From: Rhodospirillales bacterium
Lineage (GTDB): Bacteria; Pseudomonadota; Alphaproteobacteria; Reyranellales; Reyranellaceae
Direction: 5' to 3'
Length of the DNA stretch: 64,000 nucleotides
Assembly: GCA_016699855.1 (NCBI GenBank)
Contig: CP064988.1
Location: 4,616,501-4,680,500 of the forward strand
Shown here: positions 25,984-33,368 of the stretch, piece after piece
Layout of the letters: every line of letters starts with the position of its first letter
How positions within the stretch are numbered: position 1 is the first letter of the stretch
The notes under the pieces: model-generated
Database searches by the model: none
Seen by the model: the letters and a program-made list of their open reading frames with translations, nothing else
What the model was told of the DNA's origin: nothing
Position numbers and translations under genes: made by a program

Positions 25984-26148
25984 TCAGATCTTGCCCAGCA
26001 GCATGAGCACCACGACGACGATCAGAACCGTGCCGAGCGCGCCCACGCCACCGTGGCCGAAACCGTAGCCATAGCCGCCGAAGCGCCCGCTGAAGCCGCC
26101 AAGCAGGGCCACGGCGAGCACGATGATGAGGATGAGGCCAAGCGACAT
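25984..26148 (-). CDS. DUF3309-like small membrane protein
   Basis: 54-residue protein with two hydrophobic segments joined by a Gly/Tyr-rich turn (GRFGGYGYGFGHGG), the form of DUF3309 proteins, which are often near stress genes. The start is supported by an AGGAGA ribosome site 8 bases upstream. The longer in-frame reading upstream is not supported. It is divergent from the large secreted repeat-protein gene across 264 bases that hold no other feature I can identify. Confidence 0.75.
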   Translation of the reverse strand: MSLGLILIIVLAVALLGGFSGRFGGYGYGFGHGGVGALGTVLIVVVVLMLLGKI

Positions 26149-26412
26149 GGTCGTATCTCCTGTGGCGGGATCAGACCTGTTGCCGTGCCTCGCGGCGCGG
26201 GGCGGCCGATCCGGAACGCCGCCTAGAGCATGAACGCCGGAACGGGCCGCGGGTTCCGCCGCCGCCGCCGCCCGCCAGCGCAGGGGCGGGCGACGGCGGC
26301 GATGTTCGCCGCTCGCGTCACGCCCGGGCCTTGTTTTGGGGTCGGACGCAACCCGGCGATGCCGCCCGCGTTCCGTTGGCGCCGACCGGTAGGTCCGCAC
26401 GGGAGAGACCAC

Positions 26413-28941
26413 TTGAACGCGACCACCATCCGCTTCGCCCTCATCGCCTCGCTCGGCGCGGGGCTGGCCGTCCCCGCCGCGGCGCAGGATTTTCCACCGA
26501 CGGGCTACGCGCCGCTGATGTTCGGTGGCGCGCCGCCGACCCACGTGTTCCGTCTGGCTGGCGCGCCGTGGGTCTGCGTCGCGGACTCGATCTGCAAGCC
26601 GTTGCGCGTCGAGGGGATGGCGGAGCGCGACGTGCTGGCCGCCGAGATCGCGCCGCTGGGCTTCGCCGACCGCCGTTTCCTGCTGTCCTTCCAGCATCCA
26701 TCGCACGACAAGGGACGGCCGGTGGTGCTGTCCTGCATGGACGACAAGTGCGCCCGTCTCGATTCGAGCGCCGGCGACTCGGCGTATCTCGGGACCTTCC
26801 AGGTCAAGCAGGCCGACAAGGTGTCCGGCCGCACGGCGATCCTTCGTAACGTCGACGTCCGCGGCGGCCGCTCGCAGATACTTTGGTGCGCCGAGACCGG
26901 TTGCGCGGAGCTTCCAGCGACGCGCGACACCGAGTACCGCTTGGCGTTCATGGGCGTCGCGCGTCAGGACGGGCGCGAGAAGATCTGGCTGCGCGACGCG
27001 GCCGGCGCGGTGATCACCTGCGTCCAGCCCGAGGTCGATGTCGATGACCGGCTGGATTGCGAGCGCTCGACGCTCGCCATGACCGACTTTCCGCGCGGGG
27101 TGGCGACGACGACAGCGCCGCCGCCCCAGGCCGTGACACCGCCGCCCGCCGCCGCGCCCGGCGACGCCGACCGGCTCGCGCTGGCCGCCGCCATCGACCA
27201 GGCGCTGCGCGCAGACGACGCGGTGACCTCGGAGCGTCTGCTAACCGACGCGGTCCGGCGCTATCCCGGCTACGGTGCGACCTGGGCGCCGTTCCAGCAG
27301 CGGCTGGTCAACGTCAAGGCGATGCGCGACCGTCAGGCGCGGGCCGAGGAAGCGCGCGGCCTGACCGTCGAGGCGCGGCGGCTGGCGCGCTTCGGCGACT
27401 TCGCCGGCGCGGAGCGGTTCCTGCAGGAGGCCGACCGCCTCTCCCCCGGCCTGGCCGAGACGACGAGCGCGCGCGCCGAGATCGCGCAGCTCCGCGCCGA
27501 ACGCGGCCAGCGCTACCGCGAGCGCTACCAGTACAACGCCGCCATCGAGCGGGCGCTGTCGACCTATTCGCTATGGGAGGCCGAGGGGCTGATCGCCGAG
27601 GCGCTGCAGCGGTATCCCAACGATCCCGGCTTCCGCGCCCAGGCCAACGAGTTGGCGCAGATCCGCCAGCGCGCTGAATGGCAGGGCCGGGTGACGCGCG
27701 CCCGGGCCGCCGTGGTCACCGGGCGCCGCGCCCTCGAGCGGGGCGATTTCTACGAGGCCGAGCGCCAGCTCGCGCTCGCCGACGACGCCGCGCCGGGCCT
27801 GCCGGAGGCGAATCAGCTGCGTGCCGATCTCGGCCGCGCCCGCGCCCGTGCCGGCGGCCAGAACGACCAGATCCGGCTGCTTGTGCTGGCGATCGAGGCC
27901 GCCATCCTCGCGCGCCGCTACGACGACGCCGACCGGTACCTGCGGGACGGCACCGCGCGCTACCCGACCTATCCGGGCTGGAACGACGACCGTCGCCGCT
28001 TGACCGCGGCGCGGGGCGGCGACGACCGCCAGACGCGCGAGCAGCGGGACCGTCGCGACCGCGCCGCCGCGCTGGTCGCCCAGGCCCGGCAGGTCGCCGC
28101 GCAAGGCGACTTCACCCGCGCCGCGGCGATGCTCAACGAGGCCAACACCCTGACGCCCGGCGCGCCGGAGATCGCCATCGCGCGCGCCGATATCGAACGG
28201 CAACGGGCGGATCGCCAGCGCGACGAGTCGGACATCCGGGCGCTCGCGGCCTCCGTCGACTCGGCGATCGCCCGCCGGCAGTTCGACGACGCCGACCGCC
28301 TGATCGCCGACGGCCGGCGCCGGTCTCCCGGTTACGTCGGTTGGGCCGACCTGTCGCGACGCGTGGTCGATGCGCGGCGTGCCGCCGACGCGCGGCCGCC
28401 GGCGGCGAAGCCGACCGACGTGAAGCCGGCGGAGACCAAGCCCGGCGAGGCGCGTCCGCCGCAGACCGGCCCGGCCGAGAGCAAGCCGGCACCGAAACCG
28501 GAAGCGAAGCCCGGCGAGGCGCGTCCGCCCCAGACGAAGCCGGCCGAGACGCCGCCCGGTGCGAAGCCAGCGGAGACGAAGCCTGCCGAGGCGCGCCCAC
28601 CGCAGGTGAAGCCGGCCGATGCGCCGCCCGCCGCGAAGCCGCCGGAACCGAAGACCGGTGGCGCTCCGCCGCCGGCCGCGAAGCCAGCCGAGGCGCCGCC
28701 GCCGCCGGTCGCGAAGCCGGCCGAGGCCAAGCCCGACGCCAATCCGCAGCTCGCGGCTCGCGTCGGGGCGCTGGTGGCGCGGGCGCGGGAGGCGATCGGC
28801 CGCAACGATTTCGATGCCGCCGAGCGGGCGGTCGCGGAGGCGGAGGGTGTCGACCGGACGTCACGCGACGTGATCGCGGTACGCGCCGAGCTCGAGGCCG
28901 CCGAGCGCCGCGGCGGTCGTCGCGACCGCGGCAAGAACTGA
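26413..28941 (+). CDS. large secreted repeat protein with Pro/Lys-rich linker
   Basis: 842-residue predicted periplasmic or exported protein. A TTG start is inferred because GGGAGAG precedes it and the next residues form a signal peptide (ALIASLGAGLAVPAAAQ). Residues about 30-230 form a Cys-containing domain (WVCVADSICK, LSCMDDKC, WCAETGC). From about 255, two helix-hairpin motifs alternate: B-type AI-x-x-AL...LI-x(4)-RYPxYxGW (four copies) and A-type GDFxxAExxLxxAD...PG (four copies). A 115-residue KPxEARPPQ-rich linker (662-777) precedes the last A copy. Function unknown; the repeats are TPR-like. Confidence 0.82.
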   Translation: MNATTIRFALIASLGAGLAVPAAAQDFPPTGYAPLMFGGAPPTHVFRLAGAPWVCVADSICKPLRVEGMAERDVLAAEIAPLGFADRRFLLSFQHPSHDKGRPVVLSCMDDKCARLDSSAGDSAYLGTFQVKQADKVSGRTAILRNVDVRGGRSQILWCAETGCAELPATRDTEYRLAFMGVARQDGREKIWLRDAAGAVITCVQPEVDVDDRLDCERSTLAMTDFPRGVATTTAPPPQAVTPPPAAAPGDADRLALAAAIDQALRADDAVTSERLLTDAVRRYPGYGATWAPFQQRLVNVKAMRDRQARAEEARGLTVEARRLARFGDFAGAERFLQEADRLSPGLAETTSARAEIAQLRAERGQRYRERYQYNAAIERALSTYSLWEAEGLIAEALQRYPNDPGFRAQANELAQIRQRAEWQGRVTRARAAVVTGRRALERGDFYEAERQLALADDAAPGLPEANQLRADLGRARARAGGQNDQIRLLVLAIEAAILARRYDDADRYLRDGTARYPTYPGWNDDRRRLTAARGGDDRQTREQRDRRDRAAALVAQARQVAAQGDFTRAAAMLNEANTLTPGAPEIAIARADIERQRADRQRDESDIRALAASVDSAIARRQFDDADRLIADGRRRSPGYVGWADLSRRVVDARRAADARPPAAKPTDVKPAETKPGEARPPQTGPAESKPAPKPEAKPGEARPPQTKPAETPPGAKPAETKPAEARPPQVKPADAPPAAKPPEPKTGGAPPPAAKPAEAPPPPVAKPAEAKPDANPQLAARVGALVARAREAIGRNDFDAAERAVAEAEGVDRTSRDVIAVRAELEAAERRGGRRDRGKN
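28399..28745 (+). repeat. Pro/Lys-rich degenerate repeat inside secreted protein gene
   Basis: In-gene repeat coding for units of the form KPGEARPPQT, KPAEA and AKPAE. Two close copies of KPGEARPPQT start at 28438 and 28507, 69 bases apart. Such linkers often span the peptidoglycan. Repeat-number change by recombination is possible. Confidence 0.7.
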
Positions 28942-29099
28942 AGGTGGTTGGCGGCGGAATGCCCAGGCGCGCCGCCGCCAGCGGCGAAAGGCTGTCCTGA
29001 GATGACGCTGGGCGGGGACTGCGGCGATCCGGCAGCCAACGCCTTTCATGGTCGGTCGGCGCCGGCGGTCTCGGACCGTCGCCAATCGCGTGGAGCGAC

Positions 29100-29570
29100 C
29101 TAGCGTTCCGTGAGCCCGGCGGTCGACGCGACTGTCGATGGAGACGTGGCGGCAGGGGTGGAATGCCCCGAAGCGCGGTGCGCCTCTCGAGCGGACACCG
29201 ACACGGAAGCCCGGTGAGAGGCGTCCATCCCGCGGCCGCCGTCGACGGGGTCCGCCTTCGCCATTTCGACGGCGAGCGCGGCGCGCACCTCACCGCCACC
29301 GATCTGCCACGACAACGCCGCGCGGGCATGCCGCAGATCCGCGGCGGCCGTGCGCAACGCCTCGCGCAGGTTCTCGAGATCGTCGTCCAGCGGCGGAAAT
29401 ATATCGCGCTGCGCCTCCTTGAGTCGCTTGCGTAGCGCGGTCAGCTCCGCGAGGAAGCCCCGAAGGGTCTCGCGACCATCGTGGCGGCCGGTTTGAGGTC
29501 GCCTCCCGGATGTGTCCGGCGCGGTGGGCGATGCCCGGGTTTCGCCTTCGGATAGCGAGCTCAAAGACAT
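29100..29570 (-). CDS. hypothetical small helical protein
   Basis: Possible 156-residue protein. The central part (about residues 35-110, LRGFLAELTALRKRLKEAQRDIF...LENLREALRTAAADLRHARAAL) reads like a helical hairpin with high third-position GC, while both ends are low complexity. The ATG at 29570 has no strong ribosome site. If not real, 28942-29824 would be an 883-base spacer; I see no other gene in it. It is convergent with the large repeat-protein gene. Confidence 0.45.
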   Translation of the reverse strand: MSLSSLSEGETRASPTAPDTSGRRPQTGRHDGRETLRGFLAELTALRKRLKEAQRDIFPPLDDDLENLREALRTAAADLRHARAALSWQIGGGEVRAALAVEMAKADPVDGGRGMDASHRASVSVSAREAHRASGHSTPAATSPSTVASTAGLTER

Positions 29571-29777
29571 GGCGGATCGTCTCTCGGTGTCGGCGGGACC
29601 CCGCGCCTGTCGGCTTCGCCACGCCGCCCGAGGCGGTTGTGTCGCGCGCTCCGTATCGAAACGGCTCAGGCGCCTGGGGCGTTCGGACGGCCGGGGTGCG
29701 GATCGCCCTTCCATTATCGTTAGCGGGGCGCGCCGGCACCGGCTGTTCAATTCCGGACATGCCCGACTGTGAACGCG

Positions 29778-29804
29778 AAAACGGGGCGGCCCTTGGCCGC
29801 CCCG
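29778..29804 (-). terminator. rho-independent terminator of the PRC-barrel gene
   Basis: Reading on the minus strand, a perfect 10-bp GC stem (GGGGCGGCC and GGCCGCCCC plus a closing pair) with a 3-base loop is followed directly by TTTT. It begins 21 bases after the stop of the PRC-barrel gene. Confidence 0.75.
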
Positions 29805-29824
29805 GTCGTTCGTGCGCGATGTCG

Positions 29825-30190
29825 CTAGAGCCAGTACGCCGGCGCGCCGTAGTACTTGTCGACCGAACGTCCGTACTCGGGAGTCCAGTTGAAGCCGTCG
29901 CCCTCGTAGGTCGGCGCGGCCTCCAGCATCTTCTTGTCGAGGTTGACGACGTAGCCGCCCTTGCGCGCGTCGTACTTGAGGGTCGACCACGGCAGCGGAT
30001 GCTGCTTCTCGCCCATGCCGAGGAAGCCGCCGAACGACATGACGGCGTAGATCGCCTTGCCGGTGGCCTTGTCGATCATGATGTCCTCGACCTCGCCGAG
30101 CTTCTCGCCCTTGGTGTTGTAGACGCTGGTGCCGTTGACGCTCTCGGCGGCGATGAGATTGCCCGCGGTGTTCGCAGTCATGTCCGTCAT
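29825..30190 (-). CDS. PRC-barrel domain protein
   Basis: 121-residue protein containing one PRC-barrel: SVYNTKGEKLGEVEDIMIDKATGKAIYAVMSFGGFLGMGEKQHPLPW covers the strands, with LDKKMLEAAP and a Tyr-rich tail. PRC-barrels occur in photosynthetic reaction centres, RimM and many stress proteins; this stand-alone form is common in alphaproteobacterial stress islands. GAGGAAGG precedes the start. It has its own terminator, so it is probably monocistronic. Confidence 0.85.
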   Translation of the reverse strand: MTDMTANTAGNLIAAESVNGTSVYNTKGEKLGEVEDIMIDKATGKAIYAVMSFGGFLGMGEKQHPLPWSTLKYDARKGGYVVNLDKKMLEAAPTYEGDGFNWTPEYGRSVDKYYGAPAYWL

Positions 30191-30315
30191 GGTGGAATCC
30201 TTCCTCTGGGAAAAAATGGCTCCGACCGTCGGGTGGTCGCGACGGCGTCCGATCGGGCGGCCATGGGTGCGCGGCTGGCGCCGCGCGCGCGGGAGACGTG
30301 GATGGCGCGTCGTCC

Positions 30316-30333
30316 CGTCCGGATCGCCGGACG
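30316..30333. repeat. inverted repeat downstream of first Crp/Fnr gene
   Basis: CGTCCGG-ATCG-CCGGACG, a perfect 7-bp inverted repeat 53 bases beyond the stop of the Crp/Fnr gene and 126 bases upstream of the PRC-barrel start. It could help terminate the former or be an operator of the latter. Its half-site spacing (8) differs from the three TGTYS-N6 sites nearby. Confidence 0.35.
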
Positions 30334-30385
30334 TGGTGTCAACGCGGGGCGGCCGGGCGGGGTTCCCGAGTCCCGCGCGCGGCGA

Positions 30386-31168
30386 TCAATCGTGGACGAC
30401 GACGCGCAGCAGGGAGGGGTTCACCTTGATGCCGCCCGCGTCGTACGCGATGAGGCCGAGCTTGCGGAATCTGGCCATGAAGTAGCCGATACGCGTGCGC
30501 GTCGTGCCGATGCGCCCCGCCAGGACGTCGTGGTCGATCTTCGGGATCACCGCCGCCAGCTTTCCGGGCCGCCCGAACCTCGCCAGCACCAGCAGCATCC
30601 GGGCGAGCCGGCGCTCGGTCGAATTGAACAGCTCGTCGATCAGGTCCGACTCGATCTCGATGTTGCGCGCCAGCAGGAAGCCCATGAACAGCGCCGAGAA
30701 CGTCGGTTGCTCGTGGAGCGTGCGGACCATCGTGGCCTTCTCGATGCTGGTGATGGTCGACGCGACCATCGCGTGCGCCGACGTCAGGTGGCGGCGCTGG
30801 CCGCCGAGGCAGCCCTCGCCGAAGAATTCGCCCGGACCGAGGGTCGCGACGAGGCCCTTCTTGCCCTGCTTCGAGACGACGGTGATCTGGACCTTGCCCT
30901 TCTCGATGTAGAAAACGCAGGCGCAGGGATCGCCCTGCTGGAAGATGGCCGTTTTCGCCGTGTGCACCGCGCGCGTCCGTCCGGCGCCGATGGTCCTCAC
31001 GAACACGCCGGCGTCGAAGCCGGGGGCGTCCGCGAACGTCGAGCCGTTGGCGCGCTTCACGTTGTCCGTGGTGCCGTTGCCGTTCCCGCGTTTCGCGCCG
31101 TTGGCCGCGCCCGCCTTCGCCGCCGCCGCGTTCCGTGACGGCGTGATCCGGCCGTTCCTGCGTGCCAT
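30386..31168 (-). CDS. Crp/Fnr family transcriptional regulator (copy 1)
   Basis: 260-residue regulator. A 50-residue Ala/Gly/Lys-rich N-terminal tail precedes a cyclic-nucleotide-binding-like beta-roll (FQQGDPCACVFYIEKGKVQITVV, LGPGEFFGEGCL), the dimer helix and a C-terminal winged helix (AGRIGTTRTRIGYFMARFRKLGLI). The Cys cluster of FNR is absent, and the CRP cAMP-contacting Arg/Ser signature is not clear, so the ligand is unknown. GGAGA precedes the start. A close paralog lies just upstream in the same direction. Confidence 0.88.
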   Translation of the reverse strand: MARRNGRITPSRNAAAAKAGAANGAKRGNGNGTTDNVKRANGSTFADAPGFDAGVFVRTIGAGRTRAVHTAKTAIFQQGDPCACVFYIEKGKVQITVVSKQGKKGLVATLGPGEFFGEGCLGGQRRHLTSAHAMVASTITSIEKATMVRTLHEQPTFSALFMGFLLARNIEIESDLIDELFNSTERRLARMLLVLARFGRPGKLAAVIPKIDHDVLAGRIGTTRTRIGYFMARFRKLGLIAYDAGGIKVNPSLLRVVVHD

Positions 31169-31254
31169 GTCAATTTCTCCGCGATGTCGACGGGAGAACC
31201 GGCGCTCGAAGCGCGGGTAGGGCTTCACGCGTAGACGATCGGGGCGCCGTCCGC

Positions 31255-31270
31255 TGTCCACTTAGCGACA
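31255..31270. promoter_or_regulatory. Crp-geometry operator candidate, site 3
   Basis: TGTCC-ACTTAG-CGACA, 86 bases upstream of the first Crp/Fnr start (31168). The minus-strand reading contains AAGTGGACAG, identical to ten bases of the site at 32261-32270. The spacing (5-6-5) is that of Crp/Fnr operators. Confidence 0.45.
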
Positions 31271-31303
31271 CGCGGCCGGGACGCGTCGCCGCGAATCGCG
31301 TTC

Positions 31304-32077
31304 CTAGTCGTGGACGACGACGCGCAGCAGCGAGGAGTGCACCTTGAGGCTGCCGTTGTACTCGATGAAGCCGAGCTTGCGGAACTTGTTCATGAAGAAG
31401 TTGATGCGCGAGCGCGTCGTGCCGATGCGCGTCGCGAGCAGCTCCTGGCTGATCTTCGGGATCACGGTCTCCATCGATCCCTCCTTGCCGAAGTTCGCGA
31501 GCATCAGAAGGAGGCGGGCCAGGCGTCGTTCGCTGGAATTGAACAGCTGGTCGACCAGATCGGCCTCGATCCGGATGTTGCGCGCCAGCAGGAACGCCAT
31601 GAACAGCTCCGAGAACGCGGGTTGCTCGTGGAGCACGCGGATCATGGCGTCCTTCTCGATCCTGATCGCGGTGGTCGCGCCGACCGCGCGCGCCGTGGAC
31701 ATGTGGCGCGGTTTGCCGGCGAGACAGCCCTCGCCGATGAAATCCCCCGGGCCGAGGATGGCGACCATCCCTTCCTTGCCGCCTTCGGAGACCACGGTGA
31801 GCGCGACTTTTCCCTTCTCGATGTAGAAGACCGCGTCGTCGGGATCGCCTTGCTTGAATATGGCGGCCTTCGACTTGAACTCCTGCTTGATGCGTCCGGC
31901 CCCCATCGTCGCCAGGAAAGCCTGAGGGTCGAAGCCGACGGACTTCGCGACGTCGAGGGCCGGCATCGCGGCTTGCGCGGTCGCCCGGGGTTTAGCCGGC
32001 TTCCTGGTCGTCGACGCGGCGGGGACCTTCCCGGCGGTCGCCGCGGGTCTGGATTCGCGTGCTTTCGCACGGGCCAT
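31304..32077 (-). CDS. Crp/Fnr family transcriptional regulator (copy 2)
   Basis: 257-residue paralog of the next gene downstream, with the same plan: a basic Ala/Lys-rich N-terminal tail (about 45 residues), beta-roll (FKQGDPDDAVFYIEKGKVALTVV, LGPGDFIGEGCLAG), and winged helix (ATRIGTTRSRINFFMNKFRKLGFI). Both proteins end SSLLRVVVHD/PSLLRVVVHD. AGGAGA precedes the start. The near-identical recognition helices suggest overlapping DNA targets, while the divergent tails suggest different inputs or partners. Confidence 0.88.
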   Translation of the reverse strand: MARAKARESRPAATAGKVPAASTTRKPAKPRATAQAAMPALDVAKSVGFDPQAFLATMGAGRIKQEFKSKAAIFKQGDPDDAVFYIEKGKVALTVVSEGGKEGMVAILGPGDFIGEGCLAGKPRHMSTARAVGATTAIRIEKDAMIRVLHEQPAFSELFMAFLLARNIRIEADLVDQLFNSSERRLARLLLMLANFGKEGSMETVIPKISQELLATRIGTTRSRINFFMNKFRKLGFIEYNGSLKVHSSLLRVVVHD

Positions 32078-32253
32078 CGTCAACTCTCCTGGATGATTTC
32101 GCGCGGACACTCTCCTCGTCAGGACAGCGACGCGGCCATATCGGTCGCGCAATTTGCGAGCGCATCATACTGGCTGACGTCGCCGGCGTTTTCAACGAGG
32201 CGCGCCGGGTGGACGCCGGGAGGGCCTTCGTAGCGGCGGACCGCCGTGCGAAG

Positions 32254-32269
32254 TGTTCAAAAGTGGACA
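32254..32269. promoter_or_regulatory. Crp-geometry operator candidate, site 1
   Basis: TGTTC-AAAAGT-GGACA. The right part AAGTGGACAG (32261-32270) recurs, on the other strand, at 31254-31263. It lies 177 bases upstream of the Crp/Fnr copy 2 start. Confidence 0.45.
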
Positions 32270-32404
32270 GTGCCGGGGCGCGTGCCGAGCTAGTGGATCA
32301 GGTACGTCCGCGCGCTCCCGCCCTCGAACATATCGTCACGTTCCACGGCCCGCGCGCCGGCGCCGAGCTCTCTCGCTCCGGCGGCGACCGTCAGGAGTGA
32401 CCTT

Positions 32405-32434
32405 CCCGGTTCGCCTCGCACGCGGCGAACCGGG
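32405..32434. repeat. 11-bp perfect stem-loop
   Basis: CCCGGTTCGCC and GGCGAACCGGG around an 8-base loop. On the plus strand it is followed by ATCTTTCCC, so it could be a weak terminator of something transcribed from the left, or part of a structured RNA. Confidence 0.6.
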
Positions 32435-32468
32435 ATCTTTCCCGATCATCCGCCGCGATACACGACCC

Positions 32469-32488
32469 ACTGTCCGGTTCCGGACAGT
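32469..32488. promoter_or_regulatory. 20-bp perfect palindrome, Crp-geometry operator candidate, site 2
   Basis: ACTGTCCGGTTCCGGACAGT, a perfect inverted repeat with 9-bp arms; written as TGTCC-N6-GGACA it has Crp/Fnr spacing. It is 150 bases upstream of the sigma-like gene. It could alternatively work as an RNA hairpin. Confidence 0.5.
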
Positions 32489-32520
32489 ACCGTCGCCGCG
32501 GCGCCCTATGCTGATTGATA

Positions 32521-32546
32521 GTTCCGCCCGTCGGTGAGGGCGGAAC
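32521..32546. repeat. 9-bp perfect stem-loop
   Basis: GTTCCGCCC and GGGCGGAAC around an 8-base loop, 92 bases before the sigma-like start; third element in the hairpin cluster. Confidence 0.6.
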
Positions 32547-32552
32547 GGCCCG

Positions 32553-32569
32553 GCCTCGCGCGGCGAGGC
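32553..32569. repeat. 7-bp perfect stem-loop
   Basis: GCCTCGC and GCGAGGC around a 3-base loop, directly after the preceding hairpin; likely in the leader of the sigma-like mRNA. Confidence 0.5.
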
Positions 32570-32638
32570 GGGCGGACCGCATCGGCCACGACGCCGGTGC
32601 GCAACGGGCGGCCACTGGCCGCCGAAAGTGGCAAACCG

Positions 32639-33229
32639 ATGAACGATCGAAACGAAGCGCGCGGGTTTCCAGTCGGCGCCGCGCCCGACGCGAACGCCGC
32701 TGCGGCGAGATCGAAGGCGGTCGCCGCCGTTCTTCCAGGTCTGCGCGCCTATGCGTGCGCGCTCGCGGGTTCGCCGGCCGGCGGCGACCGCTGCGTCCGG
32801 CATTTCCTCGAGACGCTGTTGGCGTCGCCGCCGGTCCATGCCGCCGACGACTACACGCGCATGCAGTGCTTCGCGGTGTTCCGCGAGATCTGCCGCGGCC
32901 TCGCGCCGATGGCGCCGACCGCGGCGGCCGTCGGCGCTGGGTGGATCGATCTTCGGCTCGCGGTGCTGCCGCCGGTCTCGCGCGAGGTGCTTCTGCTGGT
33001 CTACCTCGCGGATTTTCCCGTTGGCCAGGCCGCGTGGATCGTCGGCATCTCAGAGGACGAGGCCCGCGGGCGCCTGCGCGCCGCGTCGCTCGCGTTCGAG
33101 GGATCGATCGCCGCCCAGGAGGACTGGCGGCCGGCCGCGATCGTATGGTCCGGTCCGACCCGTCCGGCGCCGCCGCCCGCGTCCGATGCGCCGCCTGCCG
33201 AAGTATTCGTCGGGTCGTGGAGCAAGTAG
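32639..33229 (+). CDS. degenerate sigma-70-like protein (PhyR N-terminal/ECF-like)
   Basis: 196-residue protein. The region VLPGLRAYACALAGSPAGGDRCVRHFLETLL aligns in pattern with sigma region 2 as found in ECF factors and PhyR, and LPPVSREVLLLVYLADFPVGQAAWIVGISEDEARGRL matches sigma region 4 (usually 'LP...REALLL..LEGFS..EAA.ILG.S..EV..RL'). Conserved basic DNA-contact residues are few, so it may be an anti-sigma-binding mimic rather than an active sigma factor. No receiver domain follows. A large inverted repeat sits just after its stop. Confidence 0.7.
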   Translation: MNDRNEARGFPVGAAPDANAAAARSKAVAAVLPGLRAYACALAGSPAGGDRCVRHFLETLLASPPVHAADDYTRMQCFAVFREICRGLAPMAPTAAAVGAGWIDLRLAVLPPVSREVLLLVYLADFPVGQAAWIVGISEDEARGRLRAASLAFEGSIAAQEDWRPAAIVWSGPTRPAPPPASDAPPAEVFVGSWSK

Positions 33230-33232
33230 ACG

Positions 33233-33268
33233 TGCGCCGTTCACGTTGGCCGTTGGATGAACGGCGCA
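33233..33268 (+). terminator. strong stem-loop after sigma-like gene, no U-tract
   Basis: Perfect 11-bp arms TGCGCCGTTCA and TGAACGGCGCA with a 14-base loop, starting 4 bases past the stop. No T-run follows, so termination may be factor-dependent, or the stem may protect mRNA ends. Confidence 0.5.
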
Positions 33269-33368
33269 TCCGGTAGCGTGACCGAAGTTATGGATGGCAT
33301 TCGATAGCGCCGCTTCCCATGTAAAGCATGGCGGTATCCACCGGCCCGCGCTCGAAGGAAACGGCATC

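Larger units (their letters stand above)
32078..32638. other. 561-bp non-coding region between regulator and sigma-like gene
   Basis: No convincing open frame. It holds the divergent starts of Crp/Fnr copy 2 (minus) and the sigma-like gene (plus), two Crp-geometry palindromes (32254-32269 and 32469-32488) and a cluster of inverted repeats from 32405 to 32569, listed separately. Confidence 0.7.

Noticed and set aside
28399..28745. CRISPR or intergenic tandem repeat
   Set aside because: Repeats are in frame, degenerate and encode a Pro/Lys-rich linker.
29510..31138. 542-residue plus-strand frame across the PRC-barrel and Crp/Fnr genes
   Set aside because: It is antisense to well-supported genes with good ribosome sites and shows only low-complexity composition.
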